Below are positions 51,113 through 60,472 of a stretch of DNA of 64,000 nucleotides, piece by piece. The translations under genes were made by a program, and so were the position numbers. This stretch comes from Brevibacillus brevis (lineage in GTDB: Bacteria > Bacillota > Bacilli > Brevibacillales > Brevibacillaceae): the NCBI RefSeq assembly GCF_031583145.1, contig NZ_CP134050.1:2493501-2557500 (forward strand), written 5' to 3'. The notes under the pieces are model-generated. The model was not told the origin of the DNA and did not search any database. It saw only the letters and a list, made by a program, of their open reading frames with translations. Each line of letters begins with the position of its first letter. Position 1 is the stretch's first letter.

Positions 51113-51613
51113 TTGCTGGAGACGCTGACAGGGCGAATTTCCTACTTGCGCGGCCTGGCTGATGGGCTGGATGTAGGGGAGAAGAGCCCTGAGGGAAAAT
51201 TGCTGGCAGAGATTGTTGGGGTGCTCGATGAAATACAGGCCCAGTTTCGTGAGCTGCATGCCCGCATCGAAGAGACCGAGGATTACGTCGAGGCGATCGA
51301 CGAGGATCTGGAGGATGTGGAACTGTTTCTGTTCGAAAGCGAAGATGAGCTGTACGAGACCGTCGAGGATTGCGCTGACGACGAAGCGGACGAGTACGTC
51401 ACTTACTACGATCTGGATGACGACGAGGATGCCCGCGTCTACGAATCCTTGGATGACGACCATCTGGAGTCAAGCTATGAATTCGCGTGCCCGTCGTGTC
51501 ACGAAATGCTGTTTTTGCAGGAAGGCACGGATGCGGACGGCTACTATCATTTCGTCGTGGAGCCGTATCATCCCCCGGGTCAGGAAGATATCCAACCCAT
51601 CAACCCAACCTGA
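51113..51613 (+). CDS. Acidic protein with Cys-pair domain, CD1247-like
   Basis: 166 residues, strongly acidic. N-terminal helical region (about 5-60) with GRISYLRGLADG, then a long Glu/Asp-rich coil (DDDEDARVYESLDDDH), and a C-terminal FACPSCHEM pair that could bind zinc. This matches the CD1247 N-terminal domain type of protein found next to the spoIIIA operon in Firmicutes. TTG 51113 after AAAGGAGGGG (6-bp spacing) is the likely start. Function unknown, perhaps developmental by position. Confidence 0.72.
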   Translation: MLETLTGRISYLRGLADGLDVGEKSPEGKLLAEIVGVLDEIQAQFRELHARIEETEDYVEAIDEDLEDVELFLFESEDELYETVEDCADDEADEYVTYYDLDDDEDARVYESLDDDHLESSYEFACPSCHEMLFLQEGTDADGYYHFVVEPYHPPGQEDIQPINPT

Positions 51614-51629
51614 TCATTCAATCGCGTAC

Positions 51630-51671
51630 AAGCCCGCTCCCAGGACAGAGAACTGGGGAGCGGGCTTTTTC
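51630..51671 (+). terminator. Rho-independent terminator
   Basis: AGCCCGCTCCC / GGGAGCGGGCT stem followed by TTTTTC, before spoIIIAA. It insulates the spoIIIA operon from upstream transcription. Confidence 0.88.
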
Positions 51672-51834
51672 TTGGCCGAAGAGTGGTGAGACGAGTACAC
51701 AGGCTGCCGCTGATCGGATGTCGTCTCTTGGTTTTCTTAGCATAAATCTCGTCCAGCGCTGCATAGGATGGAGGTAAGTCAATGTGGACAAAGGCTGGAT
51801 GAAGATCCGGCCCTAGAAGAGGAGGGTACCAGCT

Positions 51835-52797
51835 GTGAGAGAGATCATGGCGATCTTGCCGGCTTCCGTACGAAGCATTCTGACCGCCCTTCCCTCCGCG
51901 GTCCGAGAGCATTTGGAGGAAATACGGCTACGGCAAAATCAGCCGCTGGAGATACGTTACGGCCAAAAATCCAGTTACGTGACGCCGAGCGGCCAGCTTA
52001 CTTCCATCGCCAGGCAAGGCTGGCTGTTTACCGAGGAGCATGCAGTGAAGCTCCTAAGTCTGGTCAGCCAGCACTCCCTGTATACGCTGGAGGAAGAGCT
52101 CAAGCGAGGGTATATCACGGTAGTCGGCGGGCACCGGATTGGCATCGCAGGCAAGGTTGTTTTGGACCGGGGAGAAGTGCGGGGGATCCGGGATGTGACC
52201 AGCTTCAATATCCGTATCGCCCGCGAGAAAAAAGGGGCCGCACTCAAAGTGATGCCATTTCTATTCGAAGGCGAAAAGCTGCACAACACGCTGATCATAT
52301 CGCCGCCGCAATGCGGAAAAACGACCCTTCTCCGGGACATGGCGCGAACGATCAGCTACGGGAGCGAATGGTCCTCCAGCCGCAAGGTAGGGATTGTGGA
52401 CGAGCGTTCGGAGCTGGCCGGATGCCTCCAGGGCGTTCCGCAGCGCGACGTCGGTCCGCGTACAGACGTGCTGGATGCTTGTCCCAAGGCCGCCGGAATG
52501 ATGATGCTCATTCGCTCCATGTCTCCTGATGTGCTGATCGTGGACGAGGTAGGGCGTCAGGAAGACGGAGATGCGGTCTGGGAGGCTATCCATGCCGGAG
52601 TTGCCGTCATTTGTTCGGCGCACGGGGCTGATGTGAGGGAAGTGGCGCAGCGCCCGATGCTCGGCAAGCTGATCCAGCATGGCGCGTTTTCGCGGTACAT
52701 CGTGCTCAGCCGGGCAAATGGCGTAGGGACGATCGAGGCGGTATACGACCAACAGATGAACCCGATGGAAAAGGAGAGGGTCGCATGGTCAAGCTGA
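51835..52797 (+). CDS. spoIIIAA: Stage III sporulation ATPase SpoIIIAA
   Basis: 320-residue secretion-type ATPase. The SpoIIIA-SpoIIQ feeding channel links mother cell and forespore; SpoIIIAA powers it. Walker A is PPQCGKTTLLRD (about 160-171), Walker B LIVDEVGRQED, with the His-containing SVICSAHG-type switch (VAVICSAHG). Start GTG 51835 after GAGGAGGG. First gene of an eight-gene spoIIIA operon, overlapping spoIIIAB by 13 bp. Confidence 0.95.
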   Translation: MREIMAILPASVRSILTALPSAVREHLEEIRLRQNQPLEIRYGQKSSYVTPSGQLTSIARQGWLFTEEHAVKLLSLVSQHSLYTLEEELKRGYITVVGGHRIGIAGKVVLDRGEVRGIRDVTSFNIRIAREKKGAALKVMPFLFEGEKLHNTLIISPPQCGKTTLLRDMARTISYGSEWSSSRKVGIVDERSELAGCLQGVPQRDVGPRTDVLDACPKAAGMMMLIRSMSPDVLIVDEVGRQEDGDAVWEAIHAGVAVICSAHGADVREVAQRPMLGKLIQHGAFSRYIVLSRANGVGTIEAVYDQQMNPMEKERVAWSS

Positions 52798-53303
52798 TTG
52801 GCGCGGTGCTCATCCTCTTTTCCGCCTCCATGGTGGGCTGGCAGATCGGCCGGTATTACGCATATCGCCCCATTCAACTGAGGGCCTTGCTCGTCGCTCT
52901 GCAAATGCTGGAGACGGAAATCGTGTACGGACTCACTCCGTTGCATCGGGCTTTCGTCAAAGTCGGCCACAGAGTGACGGAAGACGTCGGGAAAGTGTTC
53001 ATCCTGGCTGCGGAATTGCTGGTGACGGAAAAGGCTCAATCGGCGGAAGATTCTCTTCGGCAGGCCATGAGCCGCCACTGGCCGCAAACGGCGCTTCGCA
53101 AACAGGAGGGCGATGTGCTGACGAGCCTGGGGCAAGTCCTCGGTTCCTCCGACCGGGAAGACCAGCAAAAGCATTTGCGCTTGGCCGTCACACACCTGCG
53201 GGGATTGGAAGAAGAAGCGCGCGCGGAGCAGGCGAAATACGAAAAAATGTACAAGAGTCTGGGCTTTCTGGGAGGACTCCTGGTCGTCATCCTGATGTTC
53301 TAA
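52785..53303 (+). CDS. spoIIIAB: Stage III sporulation protein SpoIIIAB
   Basis: 172-residue membrane protein, GspF-like (homologous to type II secretion inner-membrane platform). N-terminal segment (about 3-20) and a C-terminal one (about 154-172), with a coiled cytoplasmic loop between. The reading frame starts within spoIIIAA and overlaps it, indicating translational coupling. Motif AYRPIQLRALLVALQMLETEIVYGLTPL is well conserved. Confidence 0.93.
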   Translation: MVKLIGAVLILFSASMVGWQIGRYYAYRPIQLRALLVALQMLETEIVYGLTPLHRAFVKVGHRVTEDVGKVFILAAELLVTEKAQSAEDSLRQAMSRHWPQTALRKQEGDVLTSLGQVLGSSDREDQQKHLRLAVTHLRGLEEEARAEQAKYEKMYKSLGFLGGLLVVILMF

Positions 53304-53319
53304 AGGCGAGGTGTTCACA

Positions 53320-53523
53320 ATGGATTTTGATTTGACACCTGTTTTCCAGATCGGGGCGGTAGGATTTATCACAGCCATCCTGCATGCGATCCTCAAGCAG
53401 GCCGGCAAGGAAGACATCGCACACTGGGCTACGCTGGTCGGGTTCATTATCGTGCTGTACATGGTGTCCCACTACATCGGCGACCTGTTTTCCGAGGTGA
53501 AACGAGTCTTCCTGTTCAATTGA
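53320..53523 (+). CDS. spoIIIAC: Stage III sporulation protein SpoIIIAC
   Basis: 67-residue membrane protein with two membrane segments (GAVGFITAILHAILKQAGKEDIAH, VGFIIVLYMVSHYIGDLF). Length and position are as in B. subtilis. ATG 53320 (GCGAGGTG upstream) is chosen over GTG 53311. One of the small channel subunits of the SpoIIIA complex. Confidence 0.93.
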   Translation: MDFDLTPVFQIGAVGFITAILHAILKQAGKEDIAHWATLVGFIIVLYMVSHYIGDLFSEVKRVFLFN

Positions 53524-53537
53524 GGGGGGAAGGCCAA

Positions 53538-53927
53538 ATGGAAATCGTACAAATCGTCGGACTCGGGCTGGTGGCGACGATCCTCGCGCTGGTCATCAAA
53601 GAACAAAAGCCGATGTTTGCCTTTTTGCTGGCAATCGCAAGCGGGGTCATCATCTTTTACTTTCTGGTCGGCAAAATTGCCGAAGTGATCCGCATTCTTG
53701 AACGGCTGGCTGTCCAGGCTGACCTGAACCTCGTGTTTCTGGAGACAATACTCAAAATTATCGGAATTGCGTACATTGCCGAATTCGGCGCCCAAATGAC
53801 CAGAGATGCAGGACAAGGTGCCATCGCTTCCAAAATCGAGCTGGCGGGCAAAGTCCTCATTCTGGTCATGGCGGTGCCGATCATCCAGATCATCATCGAA
53901 ACAGTGATCAACTTGTTGCCTGCATGA
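53538..53927 (+). CDS. spoIIIAD: Stage III sporulation protein SpoIIIAD
   Basis: 129-residue membrane protein with four segments, related in sequence to SpoIIIAC but longer. Conserved IIGIAYIAEFGAQMTRDAGQGAIASKIELAGKV. ATG 53538 follows GAGGGGGGAAGG. The end overlaps an upstream start codon of spoIIIAE. Confidence 0.93.
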   Translation: MEIVQIVGLGLVATILALVIKEQKPMFAFLLAIASGVIIFYFLVGKIAEVIRILERLAVQADLNLVFLETILKIIGIAYIAEFGAQMTRDAGQGAIASKIELAGKVLILVMAVPIIQIIIETVINLLPA

Positions 53928-53938
53928 GGGGAGGCAGG

Positions 53939-55129
53939 GTGTCCGTGGGACGTACAGGCAAATTCTGGGTTCTGTTTCTCTTGCTTCTGCTCCTGCCGAT
54001 GGGAGCCGTATCCGCCGCCGGGCCACCCGCTTCCGGACCGATCAATCAAATGGTCCAGCAGCAGGTCGATCATCTGCAGCTGGACCGTGTCGAGCAGTAC
54101 TGGCAGCAGCTGCAGCGGGAGTACAAAGGCTATCTGCCGGATCTCAAGTCGCCGGGTTTTGTGCAGCTTCTGATGCAGCAGGACGACTTCAGCGTTGCCA
54201 GTGTACTCAAAGGGATGGGCAAGTTCGTCTTCCACGAAATTTTGATGAACGGCAAGCTGCTCAGCTCCATCATCATCATCACCGTGTTCGCCATGATTTT
54301 GGAAACGATGCAGAACGCCTTCGAGCGCAACGCCGTGTCGACCGTCGCCTACTCGATCGCCTACCTGGTGCTGATGGTTCTCGCGATCAACAGCTTTCAC
54401 GTCGCCATCACCTACGCCAAGGACGCGATCGCGGACATGTCCGATTTCATGCTGGCGATGATTCCGCTCGTCATCGCGCTCCTGGCTTCCATGGGCAATC
54501 TGGCGACGGCGACTATGTTTCATCCGCTGATCATCTTCATGATCAATATCAGCGGGATGATGATTTCCTACGTCGTGTTCCCGCTGCTCTTCCTGTCGGC
54601 GATGCTGTCGATCGTCAGCCTGTTTTCTGAAAGGTACAAGGTTACGCAGCTGGCGACGCTTTTGCGAAACATCGCGATGGGGGTTCTTGGTTCGTTCCTG
54701 ACGATTTTTCTGGCCGTGATCTCCATTCAGGGAGCGACATCGGCAGTGACAGACGGGGTGACCCTGCGGACCGCCAAGTACATCACGGGCAACTTCATAC
54801 CGATCGTCGGTCGCGTATTCTCCGATGCCGCCGATACGGTCCTGAATGCGTCGCTTCTTGTCAAAAATGCTGTGGGACTGGCTGGGGTGCTGATTCTGAT
54901 CATCCTGTGCGCCTTCCCGGCCTTGAAGATACTGGTGCTGGCACTGATCTACAACCTGTCATCCGCCGTACTCCAGCCACTGGGCAACAGCCCGATCATC
55001 AGCGCACTGGGTACCATCGGCAAAAGCCTCCTGTTCGTGTTCGCCGCGCTGGCAACTGTGGGGCTGATGTTCTTTCTGGCGATTACGATCATCATCGCGG
55101 CGGGCAACATCTCCATGATGGTTCGGTAG
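53939..55129 (+). CDS. spoIIIAE: Stage III sporulation protein SpoIIIAE
   Basis: About 396-residue polytopic membrane protein with a signal peptide (cleaved near SAA-G). Eight or so membrane segments form the largest channel subunit. Start is ambiguous: ATG 53924 overlaps spoIIIAD but has no RBS, while GTG 53939 (or GTG 53945) lies just after GAGGGGAGG; I use 53939. Conserved blocks include SVQGATSAVTDGVTLRTAKYITGNFIPIVG-type ones (here QGATSAVTDGVTLRT). Confidence 0.93.
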   Translation: MSVGRTGKFWVLFLLLLLLPMGAVSAAGPPASGPINQMVQQQVDHLQLDRVEQYWQQLQREYKGYLPDLKSPGFVQLLMQQDDFSVASVLKGMGKFVFHEILMNGKLLSSIIIITVFAMILETMQNAFERNAVSTVAYSIAYLVLMVLAINSFHVAITYAKDAIADMSDFMLAMIPLVIALLASMGNLATATMFHPLIIFMINISGMMISYVVFPLLFLSAMLSIVSLFSERYKVTQLATLLRNIAMGVLGSFLTIFLAVISIQGATSAVTDGVTLRTAKYITGNFIPIVGRVFSDAADTVLNASLLVKNAVGLAGVLILIILCAFPALKILVLALIYNLSSAVLQPLGNSPIISALGTIGKSLLFVFAALATVGLMFFLAITIIIAAGNISMMVR

Positions 55130-55138
55130 GTGAACGAT

Positions 55139-55819
55139 ATGACCTGGCTTACGCTATGGCTGAAAAAAATCATCCTGCTCGTGCTGCTGGCCGCCTTTCT
55201 CGACCTGATCCTGCCGAACACGACCCTGCAGCGCTACGTCAAAATGGTGATGGGGCTCATCCTTTTGCTCACGATCATCTCGCCGGTATTCTCCCTGTTT
55301 AGCCTCTCTCAGGATGATCTGGCGCTGCGGCTTGATCGTTATCAGCAGGAGCTTGACAAGCAGCCCGACGCGGACTGGAAGCGCGTCACCGACAAGCTGC
55401 TGGGCGAGCAGAATGAACAGGTGACCGACTACGTCCGCACACAGGTGGAAGCGGCGGTGAAGGCAAAGGTGAAGGAGGAGTACGGACTGGAAGTGCAGCG
55501 TGTCCAGATTCAGGTGAACAACCAGAATCCTCAGCAGCCGGCAATCGCCAAAATCGAGCTTCAGGTAGGAGAAGCCGTACCGGACAGGCAGCAAAAGCAG
55601 GGGGCCGGCAGTCCGATTCAGCCCATCCAGCCGGTGGAGCCCGTCTCCATACAGATCGGTCGGACGGGAGGGAGCGATTCGAAAGCAGACATCGAAGCGG
55701 CTTCGCGGCAAGAAAATCCGACTTACGCGAAGATCGCTGACGATATTGCAAAGCAATGGGGACTCTCGGGAGATCAGGTGATCGTGACGGGCGAGTCTCC
55801 TTCCAAAGAAAAACAGTAA
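55139..55819 (+). CDS. spoIIIAF: Stage III sporulation protein SpoIIIAF
   Basis: 226-residue protein with two N-terminal membrane segments (about 2-25 and 34-55) and a soluble ring-forming domain (about 90-225) that faces the intermembrane space. ATG 55139 follows TAGGTG by about 7 bases and is 9 bp after the spoIIIAE stop. The C-terminal linker carries Gln/Pro-rich PIQPIQPV. Confidence 0.92.
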   Translation: MTWLTLWLKKIILLVLLAAFLDLILPNTTLQRYVKMVMGLILLLTIISPVFSLFSLSQDDLALRLDRYQQELDKQPDADWKRVTDKLLGEQNEQVTDYVRTQVEAAVKAKVKEEYGLEVQRVQIQVNNQNPQQPAIAKIELQVGEAVPDRQQKQGAGSPIQPIQPVEPVSIQIGRTGGSDSKADIEAASRQENPTYAKIADDIAKQWGLSGDQVIVTGESPSKEKQ

Positions 55820-55849
55820 GAAAGCGTCCGGGAAAGCGAGGTGAGAGAG

Positions 55850-56515
55850 ATGCTGGAAAAGCTGAAGAAGCTGTGGGAAGGAAGCAGCGGGAACAAAAAA
55901 CTGAAGCCGATCCACTACCTGATCGTCGTGCTGGGGATTGGGATTGCGGCGATGATCTTGACAGATTTCCTCCGTGTCGAAAAAGACACGCCGCTCGGGT
56001 TGGGCAGCGGGGGAGCTCCTCCAGCCGAAAACGGAGGTGGAGGATGGTTCGGCAGTGGAGCTGCGAGCGATTCCGCAGCCCCCGCGATGGGCGGCTCACC
56101 TGCACCGGACATCATCGCCGAATATGAAAACCTCTATGAGACGCAGCTTCGTGATATTTTGGCGAGCGTCGTGGGTGTCGGGGATGTCGAGGTAATGGTC
56201 AATCTGGAGTCGACTCCGGAGCTGGTCATGGCCAAAAACAACAACAACCGCACATCTACGAATCAGGAGGTGGACAAAGACAGGGCGACTCGCAACCAGA
56301 ACGACCAGTCCAAGGATGAAGAGGTCGTCATTGTACAAGGCGGCAAGCAGGATACGCCAGTCATAGTCAAAACGTTGAAGCCGCGAGTCAGAGGGGTCCT
56401 CGTAGTCGCGAAGGGCGCCGACAACATCCAGGTCAAGGCGTGGATCACCGAAGCCGTGCAAAAGGTGCTCGATGTTCCCGCCTACAAGATATCCATTTTG
56501 CCCAAAAAAGGGTAG
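55850..56515 (+). CDS. spoIIIAG: Stage III sporulation protein SpoIIIAG
   Basis: 221-residue protein: cytoplasmic N-terminus, one membrane segment (about 20-41), a Gly/Ala-rich linker, and a ring-building motif domain (about 90-220) like SpoIIIAG of B. subtilis, which forms a large ring in the intermembrane space. Conserved VVGVGDVEVMVNL and RGVLVVAKGADNIQVK. ATG 55850 is chosen over GTG 55841, since GCGAGG lies 8 bases before it. Confidence 0.92.
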   Translation: MLEKLKKLWEGSSGNKKLKPIHYLIVVLGIGIAAMILTDFLRVEKDTPLGLGSGGAPPAENGGGGWFGSGAASDSAAPAMGGSPAPDIIAEYENLYETQLRDILASVVGVGDVEVMVNLESTPELVMAKNNNNRTSTNQEVDKDRATRNQNDQSKDEEVVIVQGGKQDTPVIVKTLKPRVRGVLVVAKGADNIQVKAWITEAVQKVLDVPAYKISILPKKG

Positions 56516-56528
56516 GAGGTAATGCCAA

Positions 56529-57212
56529 ATGATTCTGCGCAAGCAAACAGTATGGTTGTTGACGATGCTGGCAGTGATGGTGGTGCTGTCCGGGTACTAT
56601 CTGGTGAAAGGTCCCCAAGACCAGGTGCCCACGTCGGGGCAGGAGCAGGCTGTTCAAAAGCAGGAGCAAGACCAGCTTTCCGATGTCATCGTCGAATCCA
56701 GGCAAGTGGACCAGCCGTCTGGAGCCGCTCCAGTCAGCGGGAAGAAGGAAGGCCAGACAGCGGCCGGGCAGCCGTCCGAGCAGCAGAAAGCCAATTCCCA
56801 GGACACGCCGGCTCCAACGCAAACGGTGGGCAATGCGGTATCGCCAGTAGCCGAGACCGCGAGCGAGATCTTCCAAGGTTACAAAATGAAGCGGGAAGCA
56901 CAGCTGCAACAGCAAAAAGACGAGCAGCTGGCGATTATCAGCAACACGGACTCCTCCGCCCAAGCTATTGCTGATGCGCGGACGAAATACGAGCAGCTGT
57001 CCAACCAGGAAACCGCCACGACGAATATCGAGGAGATGCTCAAGGCAAACGGCTATCAGGACGCAGTCGTCTACATCAATAATGACAAAGTGACGGTCAT
57101 CGTCCAAAAAGACAAATTGAGCGCCAACGAAGCGGTGGATATCATCGCGCAAGTCAAGCAGCAGCTGAACGTTCCGGCTACGAACGTGACGGTTCAGTAC
57201 AAGGCGACGTAA
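56529..57212 (+). CDS. spoIIIAH: Stage III sporulation protein SpoIIIAH
   Basis: 227-residue protein with one membrane segment (about 8-24), a long Gln/Pro/Ser-rich linker (about 30-105), and a C-terminal domain (about 115-227) that binds SpoIIQ of the forespore through the YscJ/FliF-like ring fold. Conserved DSSAQAIADARTKYEQLSNQE and GYQDAVVYINNDKVTVIV. Last gene of the operon; about 210 bp of non-coding DNA separate it from accB. Confidence 0.93.
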   Translation: MILRKQTVWLLTMLAVMVVLSGYYLVKGPQDQVPTSGQEQAVQKQEQDQLSDVIVESRQVDQPSGAAPVSGKKEGQTAAGQPSEQQKANSQDTPAPTQTVGNAVSPVAETASEIFQGYKMKREAQLQQQKDEQLAIISNTDSSAQAIADARTKYEQLSNQETATTNIEEMLKANGYQDAVVYINNDKVTVIVQKDKLSANEAVDIIAQVKQQLNVPATNVTVQYKAT

Positions 57213-57323
57213 TCCTTTTTCGACCTGGAAGGAAGGAAATTGACGTTATAAGGAATGGGAGAAACGGGCAAGATGGTAAGGATTTTCTCGCTTCTGCGAA
57301 CAGGGAGGCGGGGAAATCCTTTC

Positions 57324-57352
57324 TTGACGTGGTCTAGGCAACAGGCTACCAT
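57324..57352 (+). promoter_or_regulatory. Probable promoter of accBC
   Basis: TTGACG (57324-57329), 17-bp spacer, TACCAT (57347-57352), 73 bp before accB. The -35 matches well, the -10 less so. I see no perfect FapR-type palindrome here. Confidence 0.5.
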
Positions 57353-57425
57353 GGATTTATGCTTCGCTCTTGATACATAGTCAGCTATCCGGGAACATCT
57401 CAAAGAAACGAAGGAGTGCTCATTC

Positions 57426-57932
57426 GTGTTAAAAATTCATGAAATCCGAGAAATTATTAAACTGATTGATCAATCTTCCATTAATGAATTCAAGCTGGAG
57501 ACGGAAGGCGCGAAAGTCACGCTTCGGAAGTCTACCGGCACCGAAACCGTAGTAGTATCCCAACCTGTTGTACAGGCTCCTGCTGCGCCTGTAGCCGTTG
57601 CTCCAGTGGCCGCAGCGCCGGCAGCAGCGCCGGCTCCTGCAGCGGCAGCCCCGGCCACCGCTCCGGCAGCCCCTGCAGCAGAGGAAGCCAATTTGCACAA
57701 GATCGTCTCCCCGATGGTGGGAACGTTCTACAGTGCACCGGAACCGGGCAAGCCTCCATACGTACAAGCAGGAGACAAAGTCAACCCGAACAAGGTCGTA
57801 TGTATCGTGGAAGCGATGAAGCTGTTCAACGAGATCGAAGCAGAAGTCAACGGCGAGATCGTAAAAGTGCTGGTCGAGGACGGTCAGTTGGTGGAATACG
57901 GTCAACCGTTGTTTTTGGTGAAGCCAGAATAA
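57426..57932 (+). CDS. accB: Acetyl-CoA carboxylase biotin carboxyl carrier protein
   Basis: 168 residues: N-terminal region, an Ala/Pro-rich linker (about 47-82) and a C-terminal biotinyl domain with the [13 protein letters not shown] block; the Lys of EAMK is the biotin attachment site. Accepts CO2 from AccC and hands it to AccAD for malonyl-CoA synthesis. Start GTG 57426 follows GAAGGAGTG. Followed by accC 16 bp later. Confidence 0.96.
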   Translation: MLKIHEIREIIKLIDQSSINEFKLETEGAKVTLRKSTGTETVVVSQPVVQAPAAPVAVAPVAAAPAAAPAPAAAAPATAPAAPAAEEANLHKIVSPMVGTFYSAPEPGKPPYVQAGDKVNPNKVVCIVEAMKLFNEIEAEVNGEIVKVLVEDGQLVEYGQPLFLVKPE

Positions 57933-57948
57933 GGTGGGGGAGAGCGGA

Positions 57949-59304
57949 ATGTTTCAAAAAGTATTGATTGCCAATCGCGGAGAAATCGCCGTGCGGGTCA
58001 TCCGCGCATGCCGCGAGCTGGGCATTCGTACGGTCGCCGTCTACTCCGAAGCGGATCGTGAAGCGCTTCACGTGAAAATGGCCGACGAAGCCTACTGTAT
58101 TGGTCCCAAAGCATCCAAAGAAAGCTATTTGAGCATAGCCAACATCATGAGCGTAGCGACCAAGGTGGGAGTTGACGCCATCCATCCGGGTTATGGATTC
58201 CTGGCGGAAAACGCCGATTTTGCCGAGATCTGCGCGGCTTGCAACATTACGTTCATCGGACCGGATCCGGAAGCGATCGTAAAGATGGGCGACAAGTCGA
58301 CTGCCAAGGATACGATGAAGGAAGCAGGCGTGCCGACCGTTCCAGGGACGGACGGCCTGATCGAGGACGTGGCAGGCGCGATCAAAACCGCCAATGAGAT
58401 CGGCTATCCGGTTATGGTCAAAGCGACTGCAGGCGGAGGCGGACGTGGAATGCGCGTGGCCGTCGACGACGAAGATCTGGAAAAGGCGATTCGCCAAGCT
58501 CAGAACGAAGCCAAGACCGCTTTTGGCAATCCGGGCGTCTATCTGGAAAAATTCGTGGAAGGTCCGCGTCACGTGGAAATTCAGATCATGGCCGACAAGC
58601 ATGGCAAAGCCGTGTACCTGGGCGAGCGCGACTGCTCCATCCAGCGTCGCCACCAAAAGCTGATCGAAGAGGCGCCATCGCCTGCACTGAGTGAGGAGCT
58701 CCGGAAGCAAATGGGCGAAGCGGCTGTAGCTGCCGCTAAAGCGGTGTCTTACCACGGGGCGGGAACCGTCGAATTTCTTTTGGACAAACACGGCAAGTTT
58801 TACTTTATGGAAATGAACACGCGCATCCAGGTCGAGCATCCGGTTACCGAGCTGGTGACTGGCTTTGACCTGATCAAAGAGCAGCTGACGGTTGCAGCCG
58901 GAGAGCCTCTGTCGTTCTCCCAGGAGGACGTCGTGCTCGACGGATGGGCGATCGAGTGCCGCATCAACGCGGAGAATCCGGCGAAAAACTTCATGCCTTC
59001 GCCTGGCCGAATCACGGAGTATCTGGCACCGGGAGGTTTCGGTGTGCGCGTGGACAGCGCCGCTTACGCAGGCTACAGCATCCCTCCTTACTACGATTCG
59101 ATGATCGCCAAGCTGATCGTTTGGGGCAAAGACAGAAACGAAGCGATCGAACGGATGAAGCGGGCTCTCGGGGAGTTCGTCGTGGAAGGAATCACGACCA
59201 CCATCCCGTTCCACCTCAAAGTGCTGGAGCACGAGGTGTTTGCGAGCGGACAGTTCGACACGAAGTTCCTTGAGACGTACGATCTGAACCTCAACGAGGA
59301 ATAG
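57949..59304 (+). CDS. accC: Acetyl-CoA carboxylase biotin carboxylase subunit
   Basis: 451-residue ATP-grasp enzyme that carboxylates biotin on AccB. Motifs: [23 protein letters not shown] start, [46 protein letters not shown], and [18 protein letters not shown] 57949 (GGGGGAGAG upstream) is preferred to GTG 57934. Paired with accB as in all Bacillales. Confidence 0.97.
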   Translation: MFQKVLIANRGEIAVRVIRACRELGIRTVAVYSEADREALHVKMADEAYCIGPKASKESYLSIANIMSVATKVGVDAIHPGYGFLAENADFAEICAACNITFIGPDPEAIVKMGDKSTAKDTMKEAGVPTVPGTDGLIEDVAGAIKTANEIGYPVMVKATAGGGGRGMRVAVDDEDLEKAIRQAQNEAKTAFGNPGVYLEKFVEGPRHVEIQIMADKHGKAVYLGERDCSIQRRHQKLIEEAPSPALSEELRKQMGEAAVAAAKAVSYHGAGTVEFLLDKHGKFYFMEMNTRIQVEHPVTELVTGFDLIKEQLTVAAGEPLSFSQEDVVLDGWAIECRINAENPAKNFMPSPGRITEYLAPGGFGVRVDSAAYAGYSIPPYYDSMIAKLIVWGKDRNEAIERMKRALGEFVVEGITTTIPFHLKVLEHEVFASGQFDTKFLETYDLNLNEE

Positions 59305-59370
59305 GCGTCATTTGTAAAAAAACGGAGCGCTTGGTATAATGAATGACAAATTGAAAGGGAGGTGCGAAGC

Positions 59371-59793
59371 ATGGAAGAGTTTTCCCCAGATCTAGAGAGA
59401 ACAGAACTTGGAAAGGTCCAGATCGCTCCCGAAGTGTTGGAAGTGATCGCCGGCATGGCTGCGTCTGAAGTCGAGGGCGTAGCGCAAATGAGCGGCGGTT
59501 TCGTAGGAGAAATCGCGGAACGGTTAGGCCGTAAAAATATTGCTCGGGGAGTTCGCGTGGAAGTAGGGTCGCGCGAAGCAGCCGTAGATGTATCGATTAT
59601 CGTAAAATATGGACACCGCATCCCGGATGTGGCTCGAAATATTCAAGATAGTGTGCGCAACGCCATCGAGAGCATGACAGGGCTGTCGGTGGTTGAGGTC
59701 AATGTACATATCGTAGACGTAGAGCTCAAGGCCGAAGAAAAAGCGCCTGCACCTGCTGCTGCTGCGGTGGAAGAGTACCAGCGCGTACGCTAA
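59371..59793 (+). CDS. yqhY: Asp23-family protein YqhY
   Basis: 140-residue Asp23/Gls24 family protein: LGKVQIAPEVLEVIAGMAASEVEGVAQMSGG start, then a CxxxF-less middle, SREAAVDVSIIVKYGHRIPDVARNIQDSVRNAIESMTGLSVVEVNVHIVDVEL. In B. subtilis yqhY lies between accC and nusB and its loss causes suppressor mutations in acc genes, so it has a link to acetyl-CoA carboxylase activity. ATG 59371 follows GGGAGGTG. Terminator after it. Confidence 0.92.
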   Translation: MEEFSPDLERTELGKVQIAPEVLEVIAGMAASEVEGVAQMSGGFVGEIAERLGRKNIARGVRVEVGSREAAVDVSIIVKYGHRIPDVARNIQDSVRNAIESMTGLSVVEVNVHIVDVELKAEEKAPAPAAAAVEEYQRVR

Positions 59794-59809
59794 CACAGGT
59801 TACGGATGG

Positions 59810-59837
59810 ATGCCCCCTAGTATCAGGGGGCATTTTC
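59810..59837 (+). terminator. Terminator between yqhY and amaP
   Basis: ATGCCCCCT / AGGGGGCAT stem (59810-59818 and 59825-59833) followed by TTTCC, 17 bp after the yqhY stop. Confidence 0.75.
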
Positions 59838-59902
59838 CTCATAAGAAACCTCCATCTCAATAAACCACCTGTGTTTCAAACACGGCTGAAGGAGAGAGGC
59901 AT

Positions 59903-60460
59903 GTGAACTTGTTCGACCGTTTCATTTTGACGATATACAGCTTTGCGCTGATCATTCTATCCTGCATCGCGATTGCTGCGACTAGCGGATTGCTGTCTCC
60001 CGACCTGTTCCGACCTTACGTCGAGCAGATGCTCTCGGGAACCAATTGGGCGTACCTCATCGTGGCAATCATCTTCCTCGTTGTCAGCCTTCGCTTCTTT
60101 TTCAGTTCCTTTCGTTCCCAGAAGCCCAAAACGGATCGCGGTATTCGGCAACGGAACGATCTGGGCGAAGTCAACATCACCATCCAGACGATCACGACGA
60201 TCGCAGAGCGCGCCGCCAGGAGAGTAAAAGGGGTGCGCGATATGAAGACCTTTGTCAAAGCCCTGGAGAGCGGCAACATCATTACGCTGCGCGTGTCCGT
60301 TGACGGAGAGACCCCTTTGCCTGAACTGACGCAGAAGCTTCAGCAGGATGTAAAAGATCAGGTCGAAGGGATTGCGGGTGTCGTCATTTCCGAAGTGACG
60401 GTTGTGGTGACAGAGGTGGCTCAACAAGAAAACTACGCTGCACGCAAGCGGGTGGAATAG
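59903..60460 (+). CDS. amaP: AmaP, alkaline-shock membrane anchor protein
   Basis: 185 residues: two N-terminal membrane segments (about 10-28 and 48-68), then an Asp23-like soluble domain (about 88-175). AmaP anchors Asp23-family proteins to the membrane. The start is GTG 59903 after GGAGAGAGGC. Followed by a DUF2273 protein, a pair known from Staphylococcus and Lactobacillales stress loci. The client could be the Asp23 proteins at 59371 and 4254. Confidence 0.88.
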   Translation: MNLFDRFILTIYSFALIILSCIAIAATSGLLSPDLFRPYVEQMLSGTNWAYLIVAIIFLVVSLRFFFSSFRSQKPKTDRGIRQRNDLGEVNITIQTITTIAERAARRVKGVRDMKTFVKALESGNIITLRVSVDGETPLPELTQKLQQDVKDQVEGIAGVVISEVTVVVTEVAQQENYAARKRVE

Positions 60461-60472
60461 AAGGTGAGAGCC

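Noticed and set aside
57560..57680. Repetitive GCN/CCN tract within accB
   Set aside because: It is the Ala/Pro-rich linker common to AccB proteins, not a repeat element.
57847..59232. 461-codon minus-strand frame opposite accC
   Set aside because: Antisense shadow; low-complexity His/Asp/Arg pattern expected from codon bias.
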